Source of the DNA: Eutreptiella sp. 'Long Island Sound 2002'
Taxonomy: Eukaryota > Euglenozoa > Euglenophyceae > Eutreptiales > Eutreptiaceae
Direction of reading: 5' to 3'
Length of the DNA stretch: 64,000 nucleotides
Assembly: GCA_964036045.1 (NCBI GenBank)
Contig: OZ038380.1
Coordinates: forward strand, 120,809,199 to 120,873,198
The position numbers and the translations under genes are program-made. Below the pieces are notes generated by a model. The model was not told the DNA's origin. It saw only the letters and a list, made by a program, of their open reading frames with translations, and did not search any database. Below are positions 51,512-63,417 of this stretch, piece by piece; position 1 is the first letter of the stretch, and every line of letters starts with the position of its first letter.

Positions 51512-52310
51512 AGTAAGAAAAAGTGCTTTACCATTGCTTTGAGGCATACTCTAGTTGTATTAGAGATGCACTGAGCATCCATGCATTTTAATCTTAATAT
51601 TGGTCCAACCAAAACTGGTGATAACACATTTTGACCTATGGAACCAAACACCCAATCAGGATATGGAGTGGACCCCTTAATCCCCTTTTCAATGTGAAGT
51701 AAAACATCTTTTCCTGAGTTGACTGAGCACTGACATACCTAAGGTAGAGCCTATGGATTTATCTATATTTTTCCAGGAATTCTTAGCTATCCTAGTGGTA
51801 TGCACCCTAGGGGGCTGGGCACCTCTTTTTGAGAGGTCCTGGGTTCAACTTCTGGTCAGCCTAGCTAATTAGGAAGATCCCATGTGACATGGCAGTGACC
51901 TCATCGCCACATACCATGCCACCTCAGCACATATGGGACCCAAAACAAAGAGTGCACATACCCTAAGATGGCACTATGGAGAGAGAGTGATCCTGAGGCA
52001 GTTTTCTAACTCTTTTCCCAAACCATTTCAGCTATCTTTGTGAATATGCATTCATATGTTACCTGAGTTGCAGTTACTGTGAATATCCAATCATCTTTCA
52101 CTGTCTACACTGCAGCCCTTCATGCTTTGATCCTGAATCCTCTTCTTTTTGCATACTATTGGCCTGGGCTATCCTGGAGTGACTTGGAGTGACTGTATTT
52201 CATCAAAACCAAAGCTTTTCATCTCCAAAAACAAGCAGCAGGAATTCATACACCAACAGCAAGCAGCAGGAGAGGCAAAACACAGTGCTGAAAACACTAT
52301 AAACGTTTCT
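51512..52310 (+). repeat. 3' LTR of element A
   Basis: Matches 27,742-28,539 and ends CACTATAAACGTTTCT. It contains the second tRNA-like module (51,783-51,868). Followed by GGCGG (52,311-52,315). Confidence 0.92.
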
Positions 52311-53599
52311 GGCGGGGACGGCCCTGGGGGAGGCGGCAGAGGTGTGCTGCAACACCATTCAGCAGTAGAGGGGGGGCACGCTAGCTGCTAATGGTGGCCA
52401 TAGGCCGCCACTACCGGATTTCTGCCCTCCATGACGCCAAGAGTAGACTGCGGGGGACTTTTTTTGAGTTGTGGACCTCTGACATCAAGCACCGCCACCA
52501 ACAAGGCAACAGAACCCACTTTGACCCCCCCGCCCCTAGAGGCTCTAACTGTTGTTCGGGGATTTGTCTAGCTAGGACTGCCCCAGCGTGGACCAGGTGT
52601 TTTTGGTGGGGAAGGAGGTGGTTGGGAGGGTGGGGTTGTGGGAGGGGGGTGCTACCCAGGAGGAGTCCGTGCTCTTTTTCGTGGTAAAAGTGCACCGGAT
52701 TGAGATCATTAAGGACAACAATGTCGATGCGGAGTCCCAGATCCACTTCGCAATCTCTGGCGTCATCCCCACCCCCCGTTAAGACGAACCAGGCTGTGGC
52801 ATCTGCTCAACACTGCCCCAGCGTGGCAGCAGCCGTAGTGCACGAACCTCGGATATGGCCAATCACGTGTCCGTGTGATTGCATGGTGTGGCCGCTGTAC
52901 ATTTCTGTGTGTTTGCTTGCTCTGTTGTCAAATTGGACCATATTTGCATGCAATTCCCACGAATTCTGCACGAATTACGTACCAATGAATGTCAGGGCGG
53001 GTGCGTGAATACAGAAGTTTCTGTGAAATTGGTACGAAATTTATACACATTTCGTACGTGTTTTGTACAAATTGCTGCAATTTATTTCGAATTTGTGTAC
53101 CGTTTGCGTTGGGTGTAGCCCATGGGCACTGCATCCACACTCTCGCTTCCTCAAATGGTACGTCACACGCTTTGTCTCATCTGCCGGTGCCGTTTCACGC
53201 GTGGTCATCAGAGGTGCAGCACCACAGCCGCAGGTTCTTTGCCCGGCATCATTGCGCGCACGTGTGGGTTGGGGAGACCGAACAGGCTCCAGGTCTGGAC
53301 GGGCCCGAAGCCCGGCCCCAAGTGAGCCCAACAAGGCCTCCACACGCTGGGGACGCACTGCAGGGGGCCGCAGCGAGACAAGCTTTGGTGCGGAACGTGC
53401 GCAGGGAGCCAGAGGGGAGGTGGTGAGCTGTGTGCCGTCACACTAGGACTCAGGCAAGGCCCACCTCGACCCTCATCTGGCGCGGGTCAGCCTGGCCGCC
53501 AGTCAACCGGAGCCTGCCTGACTGCAGAGGTTGGGGCCCGGGTCCAACGAGCGGCAACGGCATGTTTCCGCCGTGTGAGACCTCGCTGTGGAGGCCAAG
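52311..53599. other. spacer between elements A and C, coding-like fragments
   Basis: Contains plausible but unrecognised coding pieces. One on plus is LFFVVKVHRIEIIKDNNVDA near 52,670-52,730; another is RHYRISALHDAKSRLRGTFF from 52,403. Minus frames are also open here, so I cannot decide the strand. An AT-rich stretch has an 8 bp inverted repeat TACGAAAT/ATTTCGTA (53,033-53,056). No complete gene seen. Confidence 0.35.
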
Positions 53600-54348
53600 A
53601 GTAAGAAAGAGTCACTACCATGTCTTTCTTCGGGTACTTGATCCAGGCCAAGCCCCCCCTAAACTTTGGGATGATGTTGCGACTAACACTTAATCATTTT
53701 TGTCACTCTTTTGAAGCTTTCTCCAAGTAACTAGAGTTATAACCCTAGCCCCCATAAACGTCACTCCTACCACTCAACTGAGCGGAGGTATCCTCCTTCA
53801 TGCAAGTAATACCGCACAAAAGTAGGCACTTCTTGCCTAGGGCCTTGTAGCTTAAGCTTAGTGGTCCCCCACCTCAAGACCCCTATACTCAATCGCTTCT
53901 ATCACTTATTGTGGTTCTACGTTTTAACTGATTCTGAATTCAGTTGCTTGGCCATGCTGGGCAAGCCATATCCTGTGTCTGGCCCACCTCCTTTGCTCCA
54001 GTTTCCTAGCCAACTCCATTGTATTCAAAAGAGTGCACATGAAGTGCTTGGTACTATCTTGGGGACCTGAGTCATGTCAGCTTTCAGAAATGAAATCATC
54101 TATTTTGTTTATAATCAGCGGAGCTGTGTATTTAGATCTACATTTGTCTATCTGCAGCCCATCTTTGCTACTTATGCTTTGAATTGGAAGGCTTATCACC
54201 TGACGTTGATTTTGATCTGGTCTTTGGGCTGCTCTGTACCTCTCCTTTGTCATTTTGCAGTTTGGGAAAATCCAAGAAGGTTTTTTTTAATCAAAAACCA
54301 GCGAACAGGAACAACAACACAGGCAAGGCAAACCAGAATACCTTTTCT
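53600..54348 (+). repeat. 5' LTR of element C
   Basis: Begins AGTAAGAAAGAGTC and ends AATACCTTTTCT, with the same AG...CT termini as element A but otherwise strongly diverged. The partner LTR is not in the window, so the left boundary rests on similarity to A and the right one on the primer-binding site. Confidence 0.65.
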
Positions 54349-54360
54349 GGTAGCAGAGGG
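54348..54360 (+). promoter_or_regulatory. primer-binding site of element C
   Basis: TGGTAGCAGAGGG, same initiator tRNA-Met type as B. Confidence 0.8.
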
Positions 54361-55844
54361 CAGTCCCATGAGAAGAACTAAAGCAAGTCGAGTGAAACAG
54401 CAGCTTCTCCATGTCTGTCACTATGAGTGCAAAAACCCTGCAAATCAGGTCCCAACCAATGGCAGAACCTGTGGCAGGGCATTTCCAGGCACTATCCCTG
54501 AGTGGGGTATGTACAGGAGAAGTTATCCCCCGAGAACCTGGCCCTCAGGCAGAGCACAGTGCAAGAGGGGCGGAAAAAGGAACAAGCTTGAAAGGATCTA
54601 TTTCGAGCGCTGAGATGCCTGGCTTAACGCAGGCGAACCTCCGACGCCTCGAAAGCAAAGACCCGTGGCGGCCGCCTTAGCTTCTGTGGTGTCGTCATTG
54701 CCCCCATCTGAATCATCGCCTAGTCACCATTTTGACGAGATGGCCAAGGTAGCCAATACTAAGGTCATAGCTTTGAGGAGAGCGGCGAGGAAAGGCGAGG
54801 GGAAGGAGGCGGCTACGATGAACACCATCTTCGGAACAACGTGGGAAGACGAGTTCGAGATACCTTATGGCGAATGCGCTGCATCGGCGTCGGCCCACTC
54901 ATCGAGGCGGAGCCTGACTTCATATCCAGGGAACCTACACCCACGAAAGAACCTGTATGCATGGGGCGAGAACCCTCTCCACGCGCTCCAGACTCCATAT
55001 GCGTAGCCAGGGGTTTGCCGCCATGCATGGCAGCCCCCAAGCTCGCCCTCCATGAGACCATGGAGCTGCTCTCCCGAGTCCTGGGTACAAGCGAAGCAGA
55101 CCCTGATCTGAGTGCCTTGTCAGCAGCACTCAAACCAAAGCTGGGGCTCCCAGATTTAGAGAAGCCCCCCCCTACGATGTCCCTGTGGTCTGGAACTGTT
55201 GACCAGGGATGTGAAGAGCTGCAGAGGCATCCGCAGCTCCCAAATCGACACCTGTCCCAGCCCTTTCCACCCTCGTGTGAGGACTGTGCCTGTCTGCAGT
55301 GTAGATGACACCACAGATGTTGAGATGAAAGGCTCTGGCTTGGCAGCACTGGCCCCACTGGTCACAGTGTACCACTCACCCCCTTCAGTTGGAACAGGTC
55401 ACCCAGGTGTACCAGGTAGGGGCATCGAGGCCATTGCTACGGCGAACCTTCAGATCGAACTCCCCAAGTTTGATCCCAGCAACCTGCCCGAGTGGGCTGA
55501 GGATTTTTCCGAGTTTTTGCTCCTCACGTGTCAGCAAGATGCTGACGTCCAAACCAGATGCACGCTCATCAGAAGGTCGTGCAAAAAAAAATTCCTCCAT
55601 CGGCAAGTCAAGACCGCTATCACGAAGAGCTCTAACTGGGGTGACTTCCTGAAAAAAACTGGAGCAAATATATCCAGTCTACGAAACGGACCGAGGAGTG
55701 TCGGAACAGAGATGGAGGAGTTGCCCCCTCTCCCCGAATTCCCCACAGCTGCCCGCATCGCCAAGTTCGTGGCGCAGCTGAGAGAGCTCATGGGGTGTAT
55801 GAACCTGTCGTGCTATGGGCCTACTGAACCCTTTCTGTGGCTTG
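54361..55844 (+). pseudogene. gag: gag remnant of element C, 5' part
   Basis: Fragmented N-terminal region (from about 54,660) is followed by a recognisable capsid-like segment LPKFDPSNLPEWAEDFSEFL (near 55,462), homologous to LPEFTGKDLSEFAENFGRFL in A, and FPTAARIAKFVAQLRELMG. Frames change at least twice. The coding sequence is broken at 55,844 by a ~1.29 kb insertion. Confidence 0.8.
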
Positions 55845-57131
55845 GTTTCTGTGGCTGTAGCCACCTACACAGCGAGCAACGCCGGCCCGCAAGGGTGCAC
55901 GCTGTGGAACCGGTGCCCGGTCCCCACGCCTGCACCGACCGCACCCGGAACACACGGGTCGCGGTACCCCGGCTGCCCGCCCCAGAGGACGGGCGGTCGG
56001 GGGAGGGACAGCGCCTGACAGCAGACGCCCCTCACAACAGTGGCAGGCCACCTCCCCCCCCGGGGACGCCCCCCCCCCCCCACACCACCCCCGCGGCACG
56101 CAGCCCCCACAGGGCATGCAGGCCAAGGGGACAGTGTTGGGCCCCACACCCGGACACCCGCGCCCACAGCACGTGGGTAGCGGACCCCAACAGCCCGCCC
56201 AGTGGGCGGGCAGTCGGGGGAGGGGGAGCGCCTGACCTCAGACGCCCCTCGCAACAACAGCCCCAAGCCAGGTAGGGGGGAACCGGGACCGGACCGCCCC
56301 CCCGCAAGCACGCCAGACAGAGCAAGGGATTGGGGCAGGACATGCGGAGGGGCACAGAACACATGGAACGGCCCTACTAGCGCCCAGTGCTGGGACCGCG
56401 CGGGGTGCGCACGCCACACCACCCAGGGGGGGGGGGGGGGAGCGGACACCGCGAGAGCGCGAGCGCACACACACGCAAAGCGCACGCGGGGACGAACAGA
56501 AGGGCAACCGGACCGAGCTCGCAGAGCGCACAGACCGCCCAGAATGGCGTACCAGCGAGCGAGGGTAAGGGAGACCCGGACCGGACGGCCCGCCACACGC
56601 AGCGCGGGACACGCGGGGCGGGACCCGGGAAACGGGAGAGACACAACACCAGGTACCGGCCCGAGCCCCCCGAACCAGGCGCGAGCGCCGCGCACACACG
56701 GACGGGGCACTGCACCCGCCAAGGCAGTGGTGGCGCACCGCGTCACGCCCCAACCCCTAGGCTAGGCAGCCTCCGCGCCAGCCGAAGGGGGTCCCACTGG
56801 CGACAAACCAGTAGCACGGGCCCGGCGGCGCCCGCGCCCCGGGCGACCACGCATTAGGGGGGCGACGCGGTGGGTAAGAGCTTGCAGCCACGGCTGCGAA
56901 TTGATGCACTGACCGGGGAGTGGCGAAACGGGGAAGCCGGGGAGGGACGGGGCTCCGGGCCCTGTGAACCCGGGGGACTCCGCCACCAGGCAGGAGGTGC
57001 GTCTTGGAGGGCCCCCCACTAGGACCCGGTGGGGAGGATATCACCTGGCCCGACCAGGTGGCCCCCCGGGGCTGAGAGGCGTCCAGTACCCGCAAAATCA
57101 AACCTCAAACCTCAAACCCTTCTGTGGCTTG
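55845..57131. mobile_element. retroposon-like insertion in gag of element C
   Basis: Flanked by direct repeats AACCCTTTCTGTGGCTTG (55,827-55,844) and AACCCTTCTGTGGCTTG (57,115-57,131), one base apart in length. The right end before the repeat carries a short tandem tail of CAAACCT units (from ~57,098). Long target duplications plus a simple 3' tail are typical of non-LTR retrotransposition, so a SINE or truncated LINE is likely. The body is very GC- and AC-rich with no coding motif, and holds a ~217 bp internal duplication (55,985 and 56,203 regions). Confidence 0.75.
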
Positions 57132-57889
57132 TGGGGAGGATACCTACCAGAACATGGGAGAACTGCAGAGAGACATCAGAGAAGAAACCTCGGACGCACT
57201 CTTATCATGACCTTGCCAATTTGCAGAGGGAAAATGACTCCCACATGAATAAGTGTCTGCGCAAGCATCTGCGAAGGAAGACCCCTGCTGAGAAGGCTAC
57301 TGGTGGGAGGTCGCCTCAACTCTACTCCAACCCTCGGAAGGGCCGTGGTGGGCAGCCGAAGCACATGACTGAGACCCCCCCCCCCAAAGGTAAAGGGGCC
57401 CCTAATCCTTTCTACTGGCGTCCTGCGGACGATAAGGGTTGACCCTGCCATGCGCCAAACTGTGATGGGCAAAGTGCGTGCATGCCCCAACTGAAGTGCA
57501 CGCTGAAAACCGAAGATGGTCAGGAGGTGAAGCACCAAGACCATTTCCGCTGCACGGTAACATCCAGATAATTTGGCAAAAGGAGGCATTATGAAGATGA
57601 ATGCAACATAAAATGAGGTGAATCCGAAAAACTCAAGAAAGCGGAAGTGGACGGGCGTAAGAACGCCGGTAAACGTGGTAAACTCAAAGAGGGGGGGCCT
57701 AGCCCTGGAGGTTTCAAGAGTAAGGGTAACCCTGCTGGAAGACGAAGGTCCTCAGCCCCCCCTACTGGTCCAAGAGGAGCACCCAAGCCCACACCTAAGG
57801 CTGGTCCGTCTGGCGATAAAGGGCCTGCCCCCTCCACCCCTAGCGCTGATGGCGCCGACAAGAGCAGCAAGAACGCCAAGCACCTATGA
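57132..57889 (+). pseudogene. gag: gag remnant of element C, 3' part
   Basis: Resumes after the insertion with NMGELQRDIREETSDALLS. The zinc-knuckle region reads FRCTVTSR, stop, FGKRRHYEDEC, so the first Cys pair is damaged and a stop intervenes. A Gly/Lys/Pro-rich tail follows to 57,889, matching the basic tail of A gag. Confidence 0.75.
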
Positions 57890-58740
57890 TTTTAGCAGCT
57901 TTTTCCCCCCAAAATTCAAAGTCATGCTTTTCCAGAACGGCGATATCAAACTGCACACAGTAGTACTGTTGTTTTTGTGTTTTCTCAAAGGTTTAACACA
58001 ATTATGCTGTCTCTAGAGCTGAAGCCGCAGAACACCTGTCAACAACTGCCGCGTACGCGAGTTTCAGATTCCCCGACCGCCGTGCGAAATAGAAAATCGC
58101 CAAAAAGTCCACTTTTTTTCGCAGTTGGAAGCAAAGTAAAGCCATGAGCGTGTCCCCGAGATCAATACCTTGCTGCTGACCTAGGAAAATCCAGATTGGC
58201 AGGCACAGGGTTTGAGAAATTCACACTTTTGTAGCCGAAAACCACTCTTTTTCATGGTTTTAGGGTCTATGGACGCCATGTAGAGGGCCTTACAGGGCTG
58301 GAAGAGGTGGTATAGAGGTGATATATGAACAAATTGTCATCACGATTGGTAGAGGCCTACATGCCAAGCGATGCTTTGCCTTTATTTCAGGCTATTCATC
58401 CCTTTCTCATGCACCATGGGGCCCAATATCCAGATGGTTCATAGGTAGGACTTTGATCGCATATCACCGTCCACACACATGTTTGGGGCTTTGGTTGGTA
58501 TTGTATGCATTTGAATGATACGAACTACATAAAATATGATACTATGTGCATAGGAATGGCATGAACAATGAACATTTGAGGTGTTTTTGGCCCAATTTGC
58601 ACCGTTTGAGGTCCATTTCCATATGGTTCATAGGTAGGTGCTAAAATCATAGGTGGAAGCGCCGCCTCAACTGGCACTCTAAGTGCCCGCAGACCGCTGG
58701 TGTTGGGTTGAAGTTTTCTGAAGACAGATAGTGCAGCGAC
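57890..58740. other. extra AT-richer segment between gag and protease of element C
   Basis: About 850 bp with no equivalent in element A, where protease follows gag directly. A GGTTCATAGGTAGG motif occurs at 58,436 and 58,625. It may be another insertion; no coding signature seen. Confidence 0.5.
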
Positions 58741-59072
58741 TCTGAGGATGAGAGTTGGTTTTTTGGATCACCGTGAAAATTGGTGATCAGGTTTACAAGC
58801 CTGTCTTAGACACGGGCGCTACGCTTTCAATCGTGGCCTGCAGACTGCCCAAGCAAGTAAAGATCCGGAAAATCAAAACCGTAGCCATAAGGGTTGGGGA
58901 TGGTCGGACGATCCATTCCCTGGGAAGGGTCAATGTGACCGTATGTCTGGGCAATGAGCAGGTGACTCAGCACTGCAAAGCGCTCCACCCCGACGCCTTT
59001 GACATCCTCATAGGCACAGATTTCCTGCGCTGTAACCCCCAGGTGAAACTGTTGTCTTTGCAACGACCCTAA
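58741..59072 (+). pseudogene. pol: protease of element C
   Basis: About 105 residues in one frame: LVFW-like start, VLDTGATLSIVA (catalytic DTGA), IRVGDGRTIHSLGRVNVTV and FDILIGTDFL. Complete compared with the frameshifted A protease. It ends with a stop at 59,070 before the next segment. Confidence 0.85.
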
Positions 59073-60430
59073 TCCCTTAACTGTGACTTTGGCAGTGGCC
59101 TTTTCTCAGTCCCTCTGGAGCTGTCAGGACAAGAAGAATCCGGTCTACGCTACGTGAACCGATCTTATCGAACTGAAAGCTATCAGTTGGTGCGACCCGT
59201 ATTGGAAAACGGACTCACAGCCCTGCAGGTAGACCTAAATGAAGTTCAGGTGGACTTGTTCGCGAGTAAGGAGCACCATATGATGCAGCTCTATTGCTTG
59301 CGATATCTCAATAACGCCTATCGCTTCTTTTGGAGATTGATGGAGTTGTTCTATGCTAACCGCCTATTGTTTCAACTCGCTAAGGTGCTGACCAAAATTG
59401 CCCTTGAAGGAGCAACAGTGATCCTGTATACCCCCGACTGCGGTACCACAGGGGAACACGCTTGTTGGAGGCATCTTTGGGATCGTATGACAGTGGGAAG
59501 ACCCGAACTCCCCAACGGTCTTATGTACACCCCTTGGGACCCTCAGGAGACCATGCCCGCCTCTGAACGGGGCAGTTTCTTGTCCATCGTAGATGGCTCT
59601 GTAAACCCACTACCAGTGAGTCACCTTGACCAGGTGGTACTCAAGGAGTTGATGGCCGAAGACAGAGGCCTTACCCTCCTGGATCTTCAGAACAGATCGG
59701 AGTACTCTTCGATCACTACTACGAGTGGTGAGTGCTCCGATGAGCAGGAGACTCAAGCAGTCCTCACACCTTTGGCTGATGCTGACAGCCGCCTGAGAAA
59801 TATCGCCACTGCTATATTCCCGGTTGACCCAGAGGTGCTGACACCGAAGCACAGCGCTCTCCTAGGGCAGCTCCTCATGGATGAGGTGGATCTCGGTCAG
59901 TCCACTCCTGGTGGGTCTCATGACGGCGCCATTTTCTCCATGCAAGCCACAGATGGCCCTACAGGTCAGGTACCTGGCGCTAAACCCTCATCCAACAACA
60001 TGCCTGTTTCGTGGTACGATGTACAGTATCTCCAGCAGGTTCTATGGGCTAAGGCTGAAGCTATCGAGCGACGTACCCGCCTAGACCTGCTGAGGATGAC
60101 CTGGAGAATGTCTATATGCCCGCGGAGGATGATGAACAGATGACTCTTTCGGATCATGAGGTACCTCTGGTATACTCTCTTCACTATACCCAGCAGGGTC
60201 GCCAGGACTTGGAGGATGAACTACCCCCTGAAACAATGGGGCGTATGAAGAAACAGGAAAAAGAGAAGAGCAACGTCCATGCCGAGTTGGCTTTCCTGAT
60301 AAACTGGAGAGCATGAACCTAGAACCCCTGTCTCAGTAAGCTCATCCAGATATACCAAGACGCTTTTGGAGCGTTGCCCCCACCGCCGTCTTGCAATAAA
60401 AAATGTCCAGATGGACCTCAAACTCAAACC
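59073..60430 (+). pseudogene. pol: MT-like segment and linker of element C pol
   Basis: Open frame 59,154-60,143. VQVDLFASKEHHMMQLYC (near 59,245), FYANRLLFQLAKVLTKIALE (near 59,350) and VILYTPD align with VELFAS, GNPRFSELGRVLTKVALE and VLCSPDW of element A. The NPRF of A reads as NRLL here. An acidic linker follows, then a frameshifted region leading to MDLKLKP near 60,411. Confidence 0.8.
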
Positions 60431-61760
60431 TTAGTTCGAAGGGTCTGTGGTGAGACGGGACAAAGGACAAAATCAACGAGATCGAATGCCAGATCCAGGA
60501 ATGTATAGTTGCTGGCCTCGTGGAGGAGTATAAACACGGGGACTACCCCCGTCATTGTAGCCCTTGTTCTCTGGTGGCTAAAACTGGCTCAAGTGCTATG
60601 CGCTTGGGGGTTGACTACGAAGAGGTCAACAAAAAGACCCAAAACCACTCAGGGAGTATCCTCAACATGGAGAACCCCCTCGAGAGAATCACTAAATGCC
60701 CATTCAAAATTAAGATGGACAAGCGCAGTGGCTTCTGGCATGTAGACCGAACCCAACCAGCCCAGGGAGTGCTCGCCTTTGTAACCCCTAAGGGTCATTC
60801 CTTCCGATGGAAGGTCATGCCTTCCGGTGTCGCAAATGCCCCTGCTCTCTTTCCGGAGCTAATGAATCAAATCGTATATATCCTCAGACGCAGCCGCTCA
60901 GTGCAGGAACTGGTTTCCGGCAGGGCTGAGATGGAGGCACACATCGATGACGTGAGCCTTGGTAGTAATACCCAGGAGGATCATATCCTCCTGCTACAAG
61001 AGTTTTGCACTGTCTGTCAAGAAAACCATCTCCGCATCAAACTCGAGAAATGATGGAGTATCTAGGTTTTGACGTTGGGTATGGCAGGTGGAAACGAGCC
61101 GCATGTAAGATGCAACGCCTGCTGGACATGCAGCTACCTGAGGACCCTAAGAAGTGTCTGCACGACTTTCGGAGTCTCATTGGTGCATGCAATTTTAACT
61201 GGCGCCATATCGACTATTTCACGGTTTCCTCAGCCCCCCTGACTGACCTTGTAAGAAAGACCAACTCCTGGCGGTGGACCGACAAGGAGGAGGCCTGTTT
61301 CCAGGACTTGCAGAAGGAAATCTCCTCTACCAACTGCCTCGTCCTAAGGGCGAAGTAAGACTCGTCACGGATGCCTGTGGTGTAGGGAGGGGTACCCACT
61401 AACAGTGGCAGGAGCTTAACCCTGCCAGTTTCAAACTTCAGGTCTGAACCGAGATGGTGCCCCGAAGCATGACTTCCTTGCCAATGAATGGTGTCTGGTG
61501 CCTCTTGGGCACTGGAACTGGAAGTGGAATCGAGGACGATCCAAATACAGTACCTACGACCAGGTACTCCTGGCTGGGATGCTCGTGCTTTCTTCTCACC
61601 AACCCTATCGTCTGGCTCTGTGATCAAGAGCCTCTGAAAACGTTTCAGAAGGGTCCCCCTCCTTAAGAAGCGAAACTAAAGCAATGGTGGACCTACCTCA
61701 GTCAGTTCAGGTTGACTGTGCACCATATAGAGGGTATAAAGAACGAGATGGCTGACCATA
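60431..61760 (+). pseudogene. pol: reverse transcriptase and RNase H remnant of element C
   Basis: RT frame 60,520-61,053: VDYEEVNKKTQNHSGSILNM, FWHVDRT and AHIDDVSLG, the same HIDD active site as in A. The frame breaks at TGA 61,051 and continues from about 61,060 (YLGFDVGYGRW) to a stop near 61,358. RNase H is recognisable as LVTDA (near 61,360) with further frameshifts, then VWLCDQEP (near 61,612). Confidence 0.85.
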
Positions 61761-63045
61761 TATCTCTTAACAACTTCGGGGTCCTCTTAGGTGAGAGCTC
61801 AGAGGCATTGGCAAAAGAGGCGTTCCAGCGCATGGACGTCCACCTGGACCTATCCATGCGCACTGCGGGTGTACTGGAGGGCTGGAGTCTGATAGACTAG
61901 CATGCAGAGTACAAATGCGTACTCAACTCCCTCAGTGATGGCCTAGAGGGACGCCCGATAGACGGCGACCGGTGGTATAAGGATAGCCAATATCTGTATT
62001 ATGAAGACCGTATAGTCGTGCCTGAGGCACAACTGGATGGTTGCCTACAGTGGGGGCATCTCAGTTCTGGGCACACAGGGTGCAACCGGTCTGTTGACCT
62101 TTTCAGGGAGCGTTTCTACTCCTGACCAGCCTGTGTTGAGCTAGGTGCCTGTATGCAAGCCATAGTGGACCCCTGTGGCAGTCACGCCAGCAAACAGAGC
62201 GACTCACGTGACCGGGGACTGGCCTCCAGTCTGCCTATTCGGTACTGTGCTAATTCTCTGTTGTACGTGGATTTCATCCACAATCTGCCTAAGTTTGGTG
62301 GTTATGACAGTTGTTTAGTTGTCACCTGTGGCCTGACCCGTTTCACCCGTGCGTGTTTTCCTGCAACAAAAAGATCACAGGGTAACAGACTGTCGAATAT
62401 TGGTTGAACAATGGTTCAGACACTATGGGCCACCTACGGAGGTGCACTCTGACGAGGAAGTACCTATCAGAAGTGACAGCGGATGGTACAAGCGAGTACT
62501 CGACGCCCTGAAACTCCATGTACCCACAGGTGTCCCCCACACTAACACTTCTAACCCTCTATGCGAGAGACAGAACCGTGTGGTGGAACAGTACCTGAGG
62601 ATTCTGATGAAACAGGAGCGTACCAAAGATTGGGTACGCCCCTACCCTGGGCTGTTCTAACCATGAACTCTCAAGAGAGTTCTTCAACTGGCTATACCCC
62701 CCACGAACTGTTCCATGGGGGGCGTTATGTGTGGTTCTTCAAAACCCCTTTTCCAGAGGACTACAAGAGCCCCGTAGGGTACTGGCTGGAACATGGGAGG
62801 GACCTGACTGACCTGGCTAGAGCTAACCTGAAACACGTTCAAGAACATGAGTTCACTCAGCGTAACCGCACGAGACGCCCTGCCACCGTCAAGGTTGGGG
62901 AACTTGTGCTGGTACACCACTGGCGACTGCCCACGTGGCCCCGCAACTGTCTGCGGGACCCTTACTTTGGGCCTTACCACATTATAAAGATGGATGGATC
63001 AAGGATCCATGTGAGGTGCAGTCACCACCTAGGTTGAAAGCTGCT
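61761..63045 (+). pseudogene. pol: integrase remnant of element C
   Basis: Pieces in several frames: SSGHTG (near 62,070), NSLLYVDF (near 62,255), VHSDEEVPIRSDSGWYKRVL (near 62,445), NPLCERQNRVVE (near 62,555) and MNSQESSSTGYTPHELF (near 62,665). The Asp to Glu spacing is D-x37-E as in A. The part up to VHVRCSHHLG-like IHVRCSHHLG (63,030) matches the post-integrase region of A. Confidence 0.85.
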
Positions 63046-63417
63046 TTGTGCACGTAAACAGCTGAGACATTACCACTCGCCTGCCGAACTGTCCTGGGAC
63101 AAGTGACGTCTGTCTGGCAGAGAGGTCGAGCGCATCCACGAACGCTGCCAACCCTGAGGAGGCAGGCGAACTCGAAGAAATGACTGCCGATGAGATGGCA
63201 GTCGATGGCTACTACGTTGTTGCAAATATTGCACGCCACAAGTATAAACAAAGCTGGAGGTTCCTTACCCTGTAAGACGGATATGGGTTATCTGAGGTAA
63301 CCTGGGAGCCCATGTCCGCCTTTATACAGCCAGATGGGAGTATCAACCCCATTCTTTGTTCCTACCTCGTTGAGAACAACGAGGGGCACCTACTAACCCA
63401 GTGTGGGAAGACAAAAT
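63046..63417 (+). pseudogene. pol: chromodomain-like C-terminus of element C pol
   Basis: EMTADEMAVDGYYVVANIAR (from about 63,178), SWRFLTL, stop, DGYGLSEVTWEPMSAF and YLVENNEGHLL correspond to the A C-terminus (YLVKSVLRHRYRQGWRFLTL, TWEPFPAF). One stop replaces the residue after FLTL. Confidence 0.75.

Larger units (their letters stand above)
27742..52310 (+). mobile_element. LTR retrotransposon A (Ty3/gypsy type), interrupted by element B
   Basis: Two ~798 bp LTRs, a primer-binding site, gag, protease, an extra MT-like segment, RT, RNase H, integrase, a chromodomain-like C-terminus, a polypurine tract and a 5 bp target duplication. Without the nested B element it is about 11.3 kb. Gene order PR-RT-RH-IN places it in Ty3/gypsy rather than Ty1/copia. 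Lesions visible are a frameshift in protease (near 31,330), the B insertion, a 13 bp duplication plus a TAA near 46,183, an Asp-to-Asn change in RNase H and a TGA at 48,653. It is now defective but was recently active, as its LTRs still differ at only scattered positions. Confidence 0.93.
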
